A DNA stretch of 64,000 nt from Luteimicrobium sp049844995 (GCF_049844995.1 NZ_JBNCMC010000005.1:1-64000); one strand, 5' to 3'. Counted from the first letter of the stretch, positions 40,678 through 50,212 are shown. The notes: generated by a model not told the origin, from the letters alone. Program-made: numbers and translations.

Positions 40678-41658
40678 ATGGATGTAGCTCCCAAGCTCCT
40701 GGACATGGTGTGGGCAGTCCTGATCTTCGGGGCGGTCATCGCTGTGATCCTGGGCCTCGCGGCCCTGTACGAGAAGCGCGGTGGACGCCGGGCGGGCTGG
40801 TGGTTCGTCGGACCGTCGTTGGCCCTGCTCGCGGTCGGCCTCGTGTACCCCGCGCTCAAGACCCTGTGGAACTCGTTCCGCGACGCCGGCGGTGGGTCGT
40901 TCGTCGGGATCGACAACTACACGGCGATCTTCACGAACTCGGACGAACTGGTGGTCCTGCGGAACACAGTGCTGTGGACGCTGGTCACACCGTTCGTCGC
41001 GACCGCGATCGGCCTGCTGTACGCGATCCTGGTCGACCGCGCCAAGGGCGAGGCCGTCGCGAAGGCCGTGATCTTCCTGCCCATGGCGATCTCGCTCGTC
41101 GGCGCGTCGATCATCTGGAAGTTCATGTACGACTTCCGCGACCCGGCCGGCGGGACGTCGAAGCACCCGATCGAGCAGATCGGCCTGATCAACCAGGTCA
41201 TCGTGTGGCTGGGCGGGAAGCCGTACAACTTCCTGCTCAACAGCCCCTGGAACACCTTCTTCCTCATCGTCGTGATGATCTGGATCCAGGCCGGGTTCGC
41301 GATGACGATCCTGTCGGCGTCCATCAAGGCGATCCCCGCCGACATCGTGGAGGCGGCCCGCCTGGACGGCGTCGGCGGCTTCCAGATGTTCCGCTTCGTC
41401 ACGTTCCCGAGCATCCGGCCCGCGGTGGTGGTCGTCCTCACGACGATCGCGATCGCCTGTCTGAAGGTCTTCGACATCGTCAGAACGATGACCGGCGGGA
41501 ACTTCGACACGAACGTGATCGCGAACGAGTTCTACTCGCAGACGTTCAGCGCCGCCAACCAGGGCCTGGGCGCGGCGCTCGCCGTGATCCTGTTCGTCCT
41601 GGTCATCCCGATCATCGTCTACAACGTCCGCCAGCTGCGGGCATCGGAGGGTCGATGA
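40678..41658 (+). CDS. Sugar ABC transporter permease 1 (AglF/MalF-like)
   Basis: This 326-residue integral membrane protein has a cytoplasmic loop of the binding-protein-dependent permease family (EAARLDGVGGFQMFRFVTFPSIRP, the ATPase-contacting EAA motif, near residue 222) and seven to eight helices. AGGAGGAACG precedes the ATG. It forms the membrane pore with the following permease, whose ATG overlaps its stop region (ATGATG). Confidence 0.92.
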   Translation: MDVAPKLLDMVWAVLIFGAVIAVILGLAALYEKRGGRRAGWWFVGPSLALLAVGLVYPALKTLWNSFRDAGGGSFVGIDNYTAIFTNSDELVVLRNTVLWTLVTPFVATAIGLLYAILVDRAKGEAVAKAVIFLPMAISLVGASIIWKFMYDFRDPAGGTSKHPIEQIGLINQVIVWLGGKPYNFLLNSPWNTFFLIVVMIWIQAGFAMTILSASIKAIPADIVEAARLDGVGGFQMFRFVTFPSIRPAVVVVLTTIAIACLKVFDIVRTMTGGNFDTNVIANEFYSQTFSAANQGLGAALAVILFVLVIPIIVYNVRQLRASEGR

Positions 41659-42599
41659 TGTCCGAGCTCCTCAACACCGGCGCAGCGTCCGACGTGAACA
41701 TCGACGGTGCGACCGCAGGCGGCCCGCCGCCCGTGCGCACCCGGGGAGAGATCGCGAAGCGAGGCCTCACGTCGCCGTGGGCGTCGCTCGTCGCGGTCGT
41801 CCTCGCCGTCGTCTGGACCATCCCCACGGCCGGCCTGCTCATCACGTCGTTCCGGCCGGCGCTCGACATCAACAAGACCGGCTGGTGGACCGTCTTCACC
41901 AACCCGGACTTCACGCTCGACAACTACAAGCAGGTCCTCGACACCAGCCAGTCGTCGTCGCTGACGCCGTATCTCATCAACTCGATCGTCATCACGATCC
42001 CGGCGGTGCTGCTGCCCATCCTGCTCGCCTGCCTGGCCGCGTACGCGTTCGCGTGGACCAAGTTCAAGGGCCGGAACGTGCTGTTCGTCGCCGTGTTCGC
42101 GCTGCAGGTCGTGCCTATCCAGGTCACGCTGCTGCCGCTCCTGACGCTGTACGTCAAGCTCAACCTCAACGGTACGTTCTGGGCGATCTGGCTCTCGCAC
42201 ACCATGTTCGGGCTGCCGCTCGCGATCTTCCTGCTGCACAACTTCATGCGGGAGATCCCGGGCGAGCTCATCGAGGCGGCGCGGGTCGACGGCGCCGGGC
42301 ACGTGACGATCTTCTTCCGGATGATGCTGCCGATGCTCAAGCCCGCGCTGGCGGCATTCGCGATCTACCAGTTCCTCTGGGTCTGGAACGACCTGCTCGT
42401 CGCCCTGACGTTCGCGGGGCCGGGCACCGCGACGGCACCCATGACGAAGTTCCTGTTCGACCTCACCGGGTCGCGCGGGAACGCCTGGTACCTGCTGTCG
42501 GCGGGAGCCTTCATCTCGATGATCATCCCCGTCATCGTGTTCCTGTCGCTGCAGCGGTACTTCGTCCGCGGGCTCCTGGCGGGGTCCGTCAAGGGCTGA
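41658..42599 (+). CDS. Sugar ABC transporter permease 2 (AglG/MalG-like)
   Basis: This 313-residue partner permease has an EAA loop (EAARVDGAGHVTIFFRMMLPML, near residue 206), a helix-1 region VVLAVVWTIPTAGLLITSFRP and the typical C-terminal LSLQRYFVRGLLAGSVKG. Two adjacent ATG codons (41655, 41658) are possible; 41658 has the better spacing from GGAGGG. A long intrinsic terminator follows, closing the operon. Confidence 0.92.
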   Translation: MSELLNTGAASDVNIDGATAGGPPPVRTRGEIAKRGLTSPWASLVAVVLAVVWTIPTAGLLITSFRPALDINKTGWWTVFTNPDFTLDNYKQVLDTSQSSSLTPYLINSIVITIPAVLLPILLACLAAYAFAWTKFKGRNVLFVAVFALQVVPIQVTLLPLLTLYVKLNLNGTFWAIWLSHTMFGLPLAIFLLHNFMREIPGELIEAARVDGAGHVTIFFRMMLPMLKPALAAFAIYQFLWVWNDLLVALTFAGPGTATAPMTKFLFDLTGSRGNAWYLLSAGAFISMIIPVIVFLSLQRYFVRGLLAGSVKG

Positions 42600-42624
42600 T
42601 CCGCCGCCTGGCACGCGGCGCACG

Positions 42625-42660
42625 GACGGCCGTCCTCCTCGCCCGAGGAGGGCGGCCGTC
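42625..42660 (+). terminator. Intrinsic terminator of the sugar importer operon
   Basis: A 16-bp stem with one G-T pair (42625-42640 with 42645-42660) and a GCCC loop lies 26 bp after the permease stop. It has a strong GC stem and no T tract. Confidence 0.8.
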
Positions 42661-42703
42661 GTCGTCCGCGCTGCCCGCCCGACGGCGCACGTAGGCTCGG
42701 GCG

Positions 42704-43603
42704 GTGAGCCCTCGGACCCTCGACCGCGTGCCCGCGCCGGTGGTGCTGGTCGGGTCGGGCACCGCGATGTACGTGGGCGCCGCCGTCGCGGTCGGCCTGT
42801 TCGCGGCGGTCGGCGCGCCCGAGGTGGCCTGGCTGCGGACCGCGATCGCCGCCGTCGTGCTCGTCGCCTGGCGTCGCCCGTGGCGCGAGCGCTGGACCGG
42901 CGCGCGCTGGCGTGCGGCCGTGGCGTTCGGGCTGGCGCTGGCCGTCATGAACGTCGCCTTCTACGTGGCGATCGACCACCTGCCGCTCGGGACGGCCGTC
43001 GCCATCGAGTTCACCGGGCCTGTCGCCGTGGCCGCGCTCACCGGACGCGGGTGGCGCGAGCGGGGAGCGATCGTCGTCGCGGCCGGCGGCGTCGTCCTGC
43101 TCGCGGGGGTGGCGCTCGAGCCCGGCCCGGGGCACGACCGGCACGACGTGGTCGTCGGGCTCGTCGCGATCGGGGTCGCCGCTGCCGCGTGGGCGGCCTA
43201 CATCCTCCTGGGGCGCCGGGTGGCAACCGCTGGGTCGGGGGTCACGACGCTCGCCGTCGCGATGAGCGTCGGTGCGGTCGCGCTGGCGCCCGCCCTCGCG
43301 GTGCCGTCGGCGGTCGTGCTCACGGACCTCGGGCTCGCGTGGCGCGCCGTCGTGGTCGCGCTCCTGTCGTCCGTCGTGCCCTACGCGCTCGAGCAGGTCG
43401 TGCTGCGGCGGGTCGGCGCGGCGACGTTCTCGGTGCTCATGGCGCTGCTGCCCGCGACCGCGACCGTCGTGGGCGTCGTCGCGCTGCAGCAGGTGCCGTC
43501 GGCCCCCGAGCTGCTGGGGCTCGCGTGCGTCACCGGCGCGCTCCTCATGACGGGGCAGCTCCGACGGCGCACGCCGCCCCGCGACGCCCCGCCCCTCGTC
43601 TGA
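42704..43603 (+). CDS. EamA/RhtA-type exporter
   Basis: The 299-residue protein has ten predicted helices in two EamA repeats. PLGTAVAIEFTGPVAVAAL (repeat 1) and VPYALEQVVLRRVGAATFSVLMALLPATATVVG (repeat 2, in part) match the threonine/homoserine exporter RhtA subfamily. It probably exports amino acids or similar metabolites. TAGGCT lies six bases before the GTG, indicating a leaderless transcript. It is convergent with the bpa gene. Confidence 0.88.
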   Translation: MSPRTLDRVPAPVVLVGSGTAMYVGAAVAVGLFAAVGAPEVAWLRTAIAAVVLVAWRRPWRERWTGARWRAAVAFGLALAVMNVAFYVAIDHLPLGTAVAIEFTGPVAVAALTGRGWRERGAIVVAAGGVVLLAGVALEPGPGHDRHDVVVGLVAIGVAAAAWAAYILLGRRVATAGSGVTTLAVAMSVGAVALAPALAVPSAVVLTDLGLAWRAVVVALLSSVVPYALEQVVLRRVGAATFSVLMALLPATATVVGVVALQQVPSAPELLGLACVTGALLMTGQLRRRTPPRDAPPLV

Positions 43604-43627
43604 GCAGCCCGGGCCGCCCGCGGTCGG

Positions 43628-44341
43628 CTACAGGTACTGGCCGGGCGTCGGGCGCTGGTCGTCGCCGCCCTGGGGACCGCCGGGGACGCCCGGGGTCTGG
43701 CCAGCCGGGCCACCCGGACCGCCCGGTCCGAACAGCCCCGGCGGAAGCCCCCGGCGCATCTGCGAGAGCTGGTTCTGCGCCGCGATCTGCTGCGCCACGA
43801 GCGCCGTCTGGATGCCGTGGAACAGGCCCTCCAGCCAGCCGACGAGCTGCGCCTGGGCGATCCGCAGCTCCGCGTCCGACGGCGTCGCGTCGTCCGTGAA
43901 GGGCAGCGTGATCCGGTGCAGCTCGTCGATGAGGTCGGGGGAGAGGCCGTCCTCGAGCTCGTGGAGCGAGCGTTCGTGGATGGACGCCAGGCGCGCCCGC
44001 GCGGCCTCGTCGAGCGGCGACTCGCGCACCTCGTCGAGCAGGCGCTTGATCATGGTGCCGATGCGCATGACCTTCGCGGGCTCCTCGATGGAGGTCCGCT
44101 CCTGGTCCGACTCTCCCGCGCCCTCGGCCTCGCCGTCCGCGGCCGTGACCCCGGGCGGCAGGATGAGCTGTGGTGCGACCTGGGCGGCTGCCGCCTCGCG
44201 GACGGCGTCCTCGGCGGCCTTTTCGGCCTCCCGCTGGGCGTGGTCCTCGGCCGCTCGCTCGTCCTCGGCCGTCTCGTCCGGTGCGGTGCCGTCCTCGGTG
44301 CCGGGGGCGTCCGGGACCTGCTGCTGTGCGTCGTCGGGCAT
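43628..44341 (-). CDS. bpa: Bacterial proteasome activator Bpa
   Basis: This 237-residue protein has a disordered acidic N-terminus, the Bpa helical core (RIGTMIKRLLDEVRESPLDE, SLHELEDGLSPDLIDELHRI, AQLVGWLEGLFHGIQTALVAQQ) and a Gly/Pro-rich tail ending in GQYL. That C-terminal GQYL is the motif by which Bpa rings dock on the 20S proteasome and open its gate without ATP. Its presence implies a proteasome elsewhere in the genome. It starts 18 bp after the quinone-oxidoreductase gene on the same strand, so the two may be cotranscribed. Confidence 0.93.
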   Translation of the reverse strand: MPDDAQQQVPDAPGTEDGTAPDETAEDERAAEDHAQREAEKAAEDAVREAAAAQVAPQLILPPGVTAADGEAEGAGESDQERTSIEEPAKVMRIGTMIKRLLDEVRESPLDEAARARLASIHERSLHELEDGLSPDLIDELHRITLPFTDDATPSDAELRIAQAQLVGWLEGLFHGIQTALVAQQIAAQNQLSQMRRGLPPGLFGPGGPGGPAGQTPGVPGGPQGGDDQRPTPGQYL

Positions 44342-44359
44342 GGCGTCCAGTCTGCCCCG

Positions 44360-45349
44360 TCAGGGCACCAGCAGCACCTTGCCGAACACCGTCCCTGCCT
44401 CCACCAGCTCGTGGGCGTGCGCGGCCTCGTCGAGGGGGACGCGGGCGCCGATCACGGGGTGCAGCCGGCCGTCGTCGAGCCACGGCCACGCGTGCGCGGC
44501 GACGTCGGCGACGATCGCGGCCTTGGCTTCGCGGCTCCGCGCGCGCAGGGTCGTCCCGGTGACGGTGAGGCGGCGCGCCATCACGGCGCCGAGGTCGAGC
44601 TCGGCGCGCCGGCCGCGCTGCGTGCCGATCACGACCAGCCGTCCCTCGTCGGCGAGGACCTCGAGGTTGCGGGCCAGGTAGGCGCCGCCGACGACGTCCA
44701 GGACGACGTGAACGCCCCGGCCGTCCGTGGCGTCGCGGACCGCGGCGACGAAGTCCTCGGTCCGGTGGTCGATCGCGAGGTCCGCGCCGAGCTCCCGGCA
44801 CCGCGCGACGCGCTCGGGCCCGCCCGCCGTGGTCGCCGTCCAGGCGCCCAGCGCGGCGAGGAGCTGGAGCGCGACGGTCCCGATCCCGCCCGAGCCGCCG
44901 TGGACCAGCACGCGCGCGCCCGACGCCGTCACCCGCCCCAGGCGGCCCGGTCCGGTCAGGTTGCTCCAGGCGGTGCAGACGGCCTCGGGCAGGCCCGCGG
45001 CGTCGACGAGGTCGAGCGAGTCCGGCACCCGCAGGAGCTGGCCGGCCGGGACGACCAGGCGGTCCGCGTAGCCCCCGCCCGCGACCAGGGCGGCGACGCG
45101 GTCCCCGACCGCCCAGCCGTCGACGTCGTCGCCGAGCGCGGCCACCGTTCCCGACGCCTCGAGCCCGGGCCACGACGGCGCGCCCGGTGGCGGCGGGTAG
45201 TGGCCCTCGCGCTGCATGAGATCTGCTCTGTTGATGCCGGCGGCCGCGACGTCGACGAGGACCTCGCCGCGTCCGGGTACGGGGTCCGCCACCTCGCGGA
45301 CGGCCAGCTGCTCGGGTCCACCGGGTCGGACGATCTCGACGACGCGCAT
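44360..45349 (-). CDS. NAD(P)H-quinone oxidoreductase, zinc-free MDR family
   Basis: This 329-residue medium-chain reductase lacks zinc ligands. Landmarks are the quinone-reductase signature AGINRADLMQREGHYPPPPGAP near residue 38, the NADPH-binding VLVHGGSGGIGTVALQLL, and GADLAIDHR. It belongs to the QOR/PIG3-like group and likely reduces quinones or enones. ATG 45349 is chosen because TAGGCT ends seven bases before it; an in-frame extension to 45430 is not supported. Bpa follows on the same strand. Confidence 0.92.
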   Translation of the reverse strand: MRVVEIVRPGGPEQLAVREVADPVPGRGEVLVDVAAAGINRADLMQREGHYPPPPGAPSWPGLEASGTVAALGDDVDGWAVGDRVAALVAGGGYADRLVVPAGQLLRVPDSLDLVDAAGLPEAVCTAWSNLTGPGRLGRVTASGARVLVHGGSGGIGTVALQLLAALGAWTATTAGGPERVARCRELGADLAIDHRTEDFVAAVRDATDGRGVHVVLDVVGGAYLARNLEVLADEGRLVVIGTQRGRRAELDLGAVMARRLTVTGTTLRARSREAKAAIVADVAAHAWPWLDDGRLHPVIGARVPLDEAAHAHELVEAGTVFGKVLLVP

Positions 45350-45457
45350 GCCGAAGAGCCTAGGCCGGGGGGCTTGCGCCGGGGTGTCCTCATCGTCGAA
45401 GGTGGGAGTCGCTCGGACGCCCGTCAGCACCGCGGGGCCCGACGCCGAAGGGGGCTG

Positions 45458-45477
45458 ATCCGGACCGCGGTCCGGAT
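45458..45477. promoter_or_regulatory. Perfect 20-bp palindrome between qor and conservon
   Basis: ATCCGGACCGCGGTCCGGAT is its own reverse complement. It lies in the 265-bp divergent spacer between the quinone oxidoreductase gene and cvnA. It could be an operator for either unit; no regulator gene is adjacent. Confidence 0.5.
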
Positions 45478-45614
45478 TAGGTGTTCGCGGTCCGATCGCG
45501 GATAGTTAGCGGGAAGTTCGTTCGTGGCGTTGCCCTACGCGCACGGTCCCGTGACGCGCGCGAGCCGTCCCGGCAGATGAAGGCGCTGATCAGAGCGCCG
45601 ACAGGAAGGTGCGT

Positions 45615-48600
45615 ATGCTCCGCAGGTTGAGCGTTCGAGGGAAGATCCTCGCCGCCCTCGCTGTGCCGGTCCTCGTCCTCTTCGTGGCCGCCGCGTACAT
45701 CTCGTCCCAGGCGATCGGGGACGCCCGCCAGGCGCGCGCCGTCCACTCGCTGACGTCCGTCTTCGCGACCCAGGACGCGTTCCTCGACGCGGTCCAGGCC
45801 GAGCGGTTCGCGACGTGGCAGGCGACCGGCGGCGACAAGGACGCGGTCGACGCGCTGGCCAAGGCCCGCAACCTCACCGACACGACGCTCGCGAACCGCG
45901 ACAAGGCGCTCCGCGCCCTGTCGCTCGGCCAGTTCAACGACCAGCTCGCGAAGGCCGTCACCACCTCCCTCGCCGCGAAGGACCGCATCGAGACGGTGCG
46001 CCGCCAGGTCGACGTCGCCGAGTCCACGGGCTCGATCGACAAGACCGCGAACTACATCGACAACTCGTACCAGAACGTCGTCGGGCTCGCCGCGAACATC
46101 GGGTCGCTCCTGTCGGAGACGGCGTCCGACCGTACGCTGGCGCAGTTCGTGGACGCCTACAACGCCGCCTCGACGCTGACGACGCAGATGGCCCTCGAGA
46201 CCACCGGCGGCTACCAGGTCCTCGCCGACCCGTTCGACAAGAACGCGTCGCTCGAGGACCTCGTCAAGGCCGGCGTCGTCGCCAACGCCGTGCAGATCTC
46301 CGGCCTCATCGAGGACGACACGACGCGCGCGAGCCAGCTCTCCAACACCCTGTCGGCCCTCGGCATCCACGCCGACGTGCCCACGGTCTCCGGGATCTAC
46401 CAGATCCTCCGCAACGCGATCCGCTCGTCCGAGGTCTCCGCGGCCAACAAGGCGAACGCGGGCCAGTGGCTCGAGACGTCGCAGAACCAGACCGTCGCCA
46501 CGGCAGCGATGCGCGACGAGGTCGCGTCCGCCGTGGACGCCAAGGCCGGTGACCTGCAGACGTCGGCGACGACGCGCGCCGCCGTGACGATCGGCATCGG
46601 GGTGCTCGCGTTCGCGCTCTCGGTGATCATCGCGCTCGCGATCGCCCGCACGATCGTGCGCCCGCTGCGCCGCCTCACCGACGCCGCCGCGACTGTCCGT
46701 GAAGAGCTGCCGACGCTCGTCGAGCAGGTGGCCGAGCCCGGCCGCGGCCCGGACCTCGCGCTCGAGGAGATCCCGGTCGAGTCGAGCGACGAGGTCGGCC
46801 AGCTCGCACGCGCGTTCAACGACGTCAACGCGACGACCATCTCGGTCGCCAAGGAGCAGGCCGCGCTCCGTGGCTCGATCGCCGAGATGTTCGTCAACGT
46901 CGCGCGCCGCGACCAGGTGCTCCTCAACCGCCAGCTCTCGTTCCTGGACGACCTGGAGCGCACCGAGGAGGACCCGGGCTCGCTGTCGAACCTGTTCCGC
47001 CTCGACCACCTCGCGACCCGGATGCGGCGTAACGCGGAGTCGCTCCTCGTCCTCGCCGGCATCGACTCGGGCCGCCGGGTCCGTCAGCCGATGCCGACCT
47101 CCGACGTGGTCCGCACGGCGTCGTCGGAAATCGAGATGTACGACCGGGTGCGCCTGATCCTCCCGGTCGACCCGCTGATGCTGGGCCACAACGCGCTGTC
47201 CGCCGCGCACCTGCTCGCCGAGCTGCTCGAGAACGCGACCCGCTTCTCGGAGCCGCACACCCCTGTCGAGGTGTCGACCAACCGCACGTCGTCCGGCGTG
47301 CAGGTCATGATCCGGGACTACGGACTCGGCATGGGCCCCGAGGAGCTCACGGAGGCGCGGTCGCGCGTCGCGTCGTCGGGCGCCTCCGAGGTGCTCGGCG
47401 CGCAGCGCCTCGGCCTCTACGTCGTCGGCCGCCTGGCGCAGCGCCTCAGGGCGACGGTCGAGTTCACGTCGTCGGGCGACAGCGGCCAGGGCACCACCGT
47501 CGTCGTGTCGTTCCCGGCGGTCCTGTTCGTCAGCGACACCAACGTCCCGCTGCCGGAGCCGACCGACCCGCTGGCCGCGGAGACCCAGGCCGCGGTCGGG
47601 CAGCTCGGCCGCGGCGCCGCCCCCGACAGCCTTCCCGCCCGGACGCCCGCGCCCGCGCACCCCTCGGGACCCCTGCCGCTGCCGCAGCCCGAGCCCGAGG
47701 TCGCCGTCCCGGTCGACCTGGCCGCGCTCACCGACGGCACGACCGCGACCGGCATGCCCAAGCGCCGGACCGCGAGCCCCGAGGGCGCGCCTGAGACCAT
47801 CGGCAGCGGGCTCCCCGTGCGCGGCGCCGCGCCGTCCGCCCCCACGCACAGCGCCGCGAACCTCGTGCTCCCGCCGCTCAGCGCGCCCGAGCTCGCCGCC
47901 GACCTCGGTGGCGAGGGTGCCCGCTGGGCGCCGCCGACCGAGGCCGCGTCCGGCGCCACCGCGCTGCCCAGCCGTCGTCGCGAGACGTCGGTCGCGCCGG
48001 AACCCACGCCGCTGCTCTCGCCGGACCCGGCATCGGCGGCCCTGCCGCTGTCGCTCGAGCCGTCCGCCGCGTCGCCGCACCAGCTGCCCGACGAGACCGC
48101 CGTCGACCTGGTGGCCGTGCCCGACGACGTCGTCCGCACGTCGATGTTCTCGGGCTTCCGGTCGATGAGCCAGCTCAGCCAGCGCGCCGAGTCCGGCGAG
48201 CCGGCCGCGGCCCCGGGGGAGCCCGTCTCGGACGAGCCCTCGTACGAGGCGCTGGTCGCGCGGGACGAGCCCGAGCCCACGGTCGCCCAGCCCGAGCCCG
48301 CGTCCTCGTGGGCGCCGCCGGCGCTCGTCAGCGACGTGCCGCCGCCCCCGCCCGTCGAGCCCGCGGCAGCTTCCTACGGCTACGCGCCGGCCGTCCCCGA
48401 CGTCGACGCGACCGCGTTCGAGCTCGAGGACACCAGCTGGGAGCCGCAGTTCGTCCAGGGTGAGCCGTCGCTGCCGTCCCGGGGCGAGCAGGGTTCGGCG
48501 CTCTCCGAGGCGCAGGCCGCCTCCGCGCTGTGGGAGCCCCCCACGGAGGGTGAGACGGCGTCGCCCTACTCGGACCTCGGCGGCTACTTCGGCCGACAGC

Positions 48601-49670
48601 AGGACGACGCGGCCGAGGCTGCGCCCGAGCCGGCCACTGCCTACGAGCCGGCGGCCGCGTACGAGCCGGCGGCCGCGTACGAGCCGGCGGCCGCGTACGA
48701 GCCGGCGGCCGCGTACGAGCCGGCGCCCGCATCCGGCCAGGAGGTCGACACGTCTGCGGCGGAGCTCGACGACGCCGCGGCGTTCGACCAGGCCCTGCCC
48801 GCGTTCGACGACCTGCTCACGAACCTGCCGACGCGCCGCGACGTGCGCGAGGCCGCCAAGCGGAACCGCGGCTGGTTCCGGCGCGGCTACTCGCAGCAGG
48901 CCTACACCGAGGCGCTCCGCACCCTGACGGAGCCGACGCCCGTCGTGCCGGCGTCGTCCATCCACTCCGCCGAGGCCCTCGGGCTCACCGGCGTGACGCG
49001 GACGTCGGCGCTGCCCGCGCCGGCACCCGCCGCGGAGCCGACGCCGTCCGCCACGCCCGCGCCGTCGTTCGGTGCCGAGACGCCCGCGCCGGTCGCGGCC
49101 CCCCAGGCCGAGCCCGCGGCCGCGGCGTACGAGCCCGCCGGCACGGCGTACGAGCCGATCGCGGATCCGGTGCTCCCGGCTCGTCGCGAGGACCCCCGTC
49201 CGACGCTCACGAGCGCGGAGCTCACGGGCCGGACGCTGCGCCCGCGATCGCTCGACCCGCTCGACGCGGAGTACGTCGTCGACCCCGTGACCGCGAAGTC
49301 CGAGTGGCTCGCGTCCGCGGTCCTGTACGAGGAGATGACGACGCTGCTGCGCACGAGCTCGTTCGACCCCGCGCCCACGGGCGCCACCTACCAGCCCGTC
49401 GTCGAGCTGACGACCGGGCCGACGCTCACCCGTCGGGCCCGCCGCCAGCAGGAGTCCACGGGCCAGCAGAGCGCGAACGACCGGATCGACCGCGACGCCG
49501 AGGTGCTGCGCGAACGGCTCCGGGCGTTCCAGAGCGCGACCCGCCGGGCGCGCGAAGATGCGGTCGGCCAGCCGTCCGTGGACCTCGACGCCGAGTTCGA
49601 GGCCGCGTTCGGAGGGCCGTACGGTCGCACCGACGGGCCGGGGACCGCGGGGGACGGCTCCCGCGCCTAG
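45615..49670 (+). CDS. cvnA: Conservon sensor kinase-like CvnA with giant C-terminal tail
   Basis: This 1351-residue membrane kinase-like protein starts at ATG 45615 with AGGAAGG upstream. Helix 1 is at about 11-30, an extracellular NIT-type sensor at 40-315, helix 2 at about 322-345, then HAMP. The phosphoacceptor-like box LDHLATRMRRN has His465, and the ATPase has the N-box ELLENAT (Asn540) and DYGLGM (Asp568). From about residue 615 to the end it is low-complexity, rich in Pro, Ala and Glu, far longer than usual CvnA tails, with five YEPAAA repeats (1010-1039). It heads a cvnABCD unit linked to differentiation signalling in actinomycetes. Confidence 0.93.
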   Translation: MLRRLSVRGKILAALAVPVLVLFVAAAYISSQAIGDARQARAVHSLTSVFATQDAFLDAVQAERFATWQATGGDKDAVDALAKARNLTDTTLANRDKALRALSLGQFNDQLAKAVTTSLAAKDRIETVRRQVDVAESTGSIDKTANYIDNSYQNVVGLAANIGSLLSETASDRTLAQFVDAYNAASTLTTQMALETTGGYQVLADPFDKNASLEDLVKAGVVANAVQISGLIEDDTTRASQLSNTLSALGIHADVPTVSGIYQILRNAIRSSEVSAANKANAGQWLETSQNQTVATAAMRDEVASAVDAKAGDLQTSATTRAAVTIGIGVLAFALSVIIALAIARTIVRPLRRLTDAAATVREELPTLVEQVAEPGRGPDLALEEIPVESSDEVGQLARAFNDVNATTISVAKEQAALRGSIAEMFVNVARRDQVLLNRQLSFLDDLERTEEDPGSLSNLFRLDHLATRMRRNAESLLVLAGIDSGRRVRQPMPTSDVVRTASSEIEMYDRVRLILPVDPLMLGHNALSAAHLLAELLENATRFSEPHTPVEVSTNRTSSGVQVMIRDYGLGMGPEELTEARSRVASSGASEVLGAQRLGLYVVGRLAQRLRATVEFTSSGDSGQGTTVVVSFPAVLFVSDTNVPLPEPTDPLAAETQAAVGQLGRGAAPDSLPARTPAPAHPSGPLPLPQPEPEVAVPVDLAALTDGTTATGMPKRRTASPEGAPETIGSGLPVRGAAPSAPTHSAANLVLPPLSAPELAADLGGEGARWAPPTEAASGATALPSRRRETSVAPEPTPLLSPDPASAALPLSLEPSAASPHQLPDETAVDLVAVPDDVVRTSMFSGFRSMSQLSQRAESGEPAAAPGEPVSDEPSYEALVARDEPEPTVAQPEPASSWAPPALVSDVPPPPPVEPAAASYGYAPAVPDVDATAFELEDTSWEPQFVQGEPSLPSRGEQGSALSEAQAASALWEPPTEGETASPYSDLGGYFGRQQDDAAEAAPEPATAYEPAAAYEPAAAYEPAAAYEPAAAYEPAPASGQEVDTSAAELDDAAAFDQALPAFDDLLTNLPTRRDVREAAKRNRGWFRRGYSQQAYTEALRTLTEPTPVVPASSIHSAEALGLTGVTRTSALPAPAPAAEPTPSATPAPSFGAETPAPVAAPQAEPAAAAYEPAGTAYEPIADPVLPARREDPRPTLTSAELTGRTLRPRSLDPLDAEYVVDPVTAKSEWLASAVLYEEMTTLLRTSSFDPAPTGATYQPVVELTTGPTLTRRARRQQESTGQQSANDRIDRDAEVLRERLRAFQSATRRAREDAVGQPSVDLDAEFEAAFGGPYGRTDGPGTAGDGSRA
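48642..48731 (+). repeat. 18-bp tandem repeat in the CvnA tail (five copies)
   Basis: The unit TACGAGCCGGCGGCCGCG occurs four times without change (48642-48713) and a fifth time with three substitutions (48714-48731). It encodes YEPAAA. Such perfect in-frame units often vary in copy number between strains. Confidence 0.9.
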
Positions 49671-49748
49671 CACCGCCCGGCCGGTCGTGGACGTCGCGAC
49701 GGGCGAACGAAGACGTGCTGCAACCGCAGCACCTGACCTGGAGGAAGA

Positions 49749-50198
49749 GTGAACGCACTCAGCACCGAGGCAACCACGTTCGGGTGGCTCCTCGACAACT
49801 TCGTGCGCACGGTGCCCGGGAGCCGTCACACGCTCGTCGTGTCGGCCGACGGTCTCCTCATGGCGATGTCGGAGAAGCTGGACCGCACCAGCGGCGACCA
49901 GCTGGCGGCGATCGTCTCGGGCATGTCGAGCCTCACGCGCGGCGCTGCCCGCCAGCTCGGTGGCGGCAACGTGCGCCAGGCCATCGTCGAGATGGACAAC
50001 GGGTTCCTGTTCCTGATGAACATCTCGAACGGGTCTGTTCTGGCGGTCGTCGCTGAGTCAAACTGTGACGTCGGCCTGATCGGCTACGAGATGGCCATGC
50101 TCGTCTCGCGCACCGAGACGACGCTGACACCGCAGCTCATCTCGGAGATGCGGGGCAACCTGCCCGTCGACGGCGCCACGCGCACGTCGCAGGGCTGA
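49749..50198 (+). CDS. cvnB: Conservon roadblock/LC7 protein CvnB
   Basis: This 149-residue roadblock/LC7-fold protein has the fixed CvnB features FGWLLDNFVRTVPGSRHTLVVSADGLLMAMS at the start (in part), GAARQLGGGNVRQ and ESNCDVGLIGYEM. In conservons, CvnB acts as the partner or activating factor for the GTPase CvnD, like eukaryotic GPCR-type relay components. GTG 49749 has GGAGGAAGA upstream. The gap to cvnC is 14 bp. Confidence 0.95.
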   Translation: MNALSTEATTFGWLLDNFVRTVPGSRHTLVVSADGLLMAMSEKLDRTSGDQLAAIVSGMSSLTRGAARQLGGGNVRQAIVEMDNGFLFLMNISNGSVLAVVAESNCDVGLIGYEMAMLVSRTETTLTPQLISEMRGNLPVDGATRTSQG

Positions 50199-50212
50199 CC
50201 ACCAGGGACGAG

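Noticed and set aside
48642..48731. Short tandem repeats considered as a CRISPR array
   Set aside because: The 18-bp units are directly adjacent with no spacers and lie in frame inside cvnA.
45477..49829. Very long minus-strand open frame opposite cvnA
   Set aside because: It is an artefact of GC3-rich codons on the other strand; its product is arginine/glycine/glutamate-rich low complexity, whereas the plus strand encodes a recognisable CvnA.
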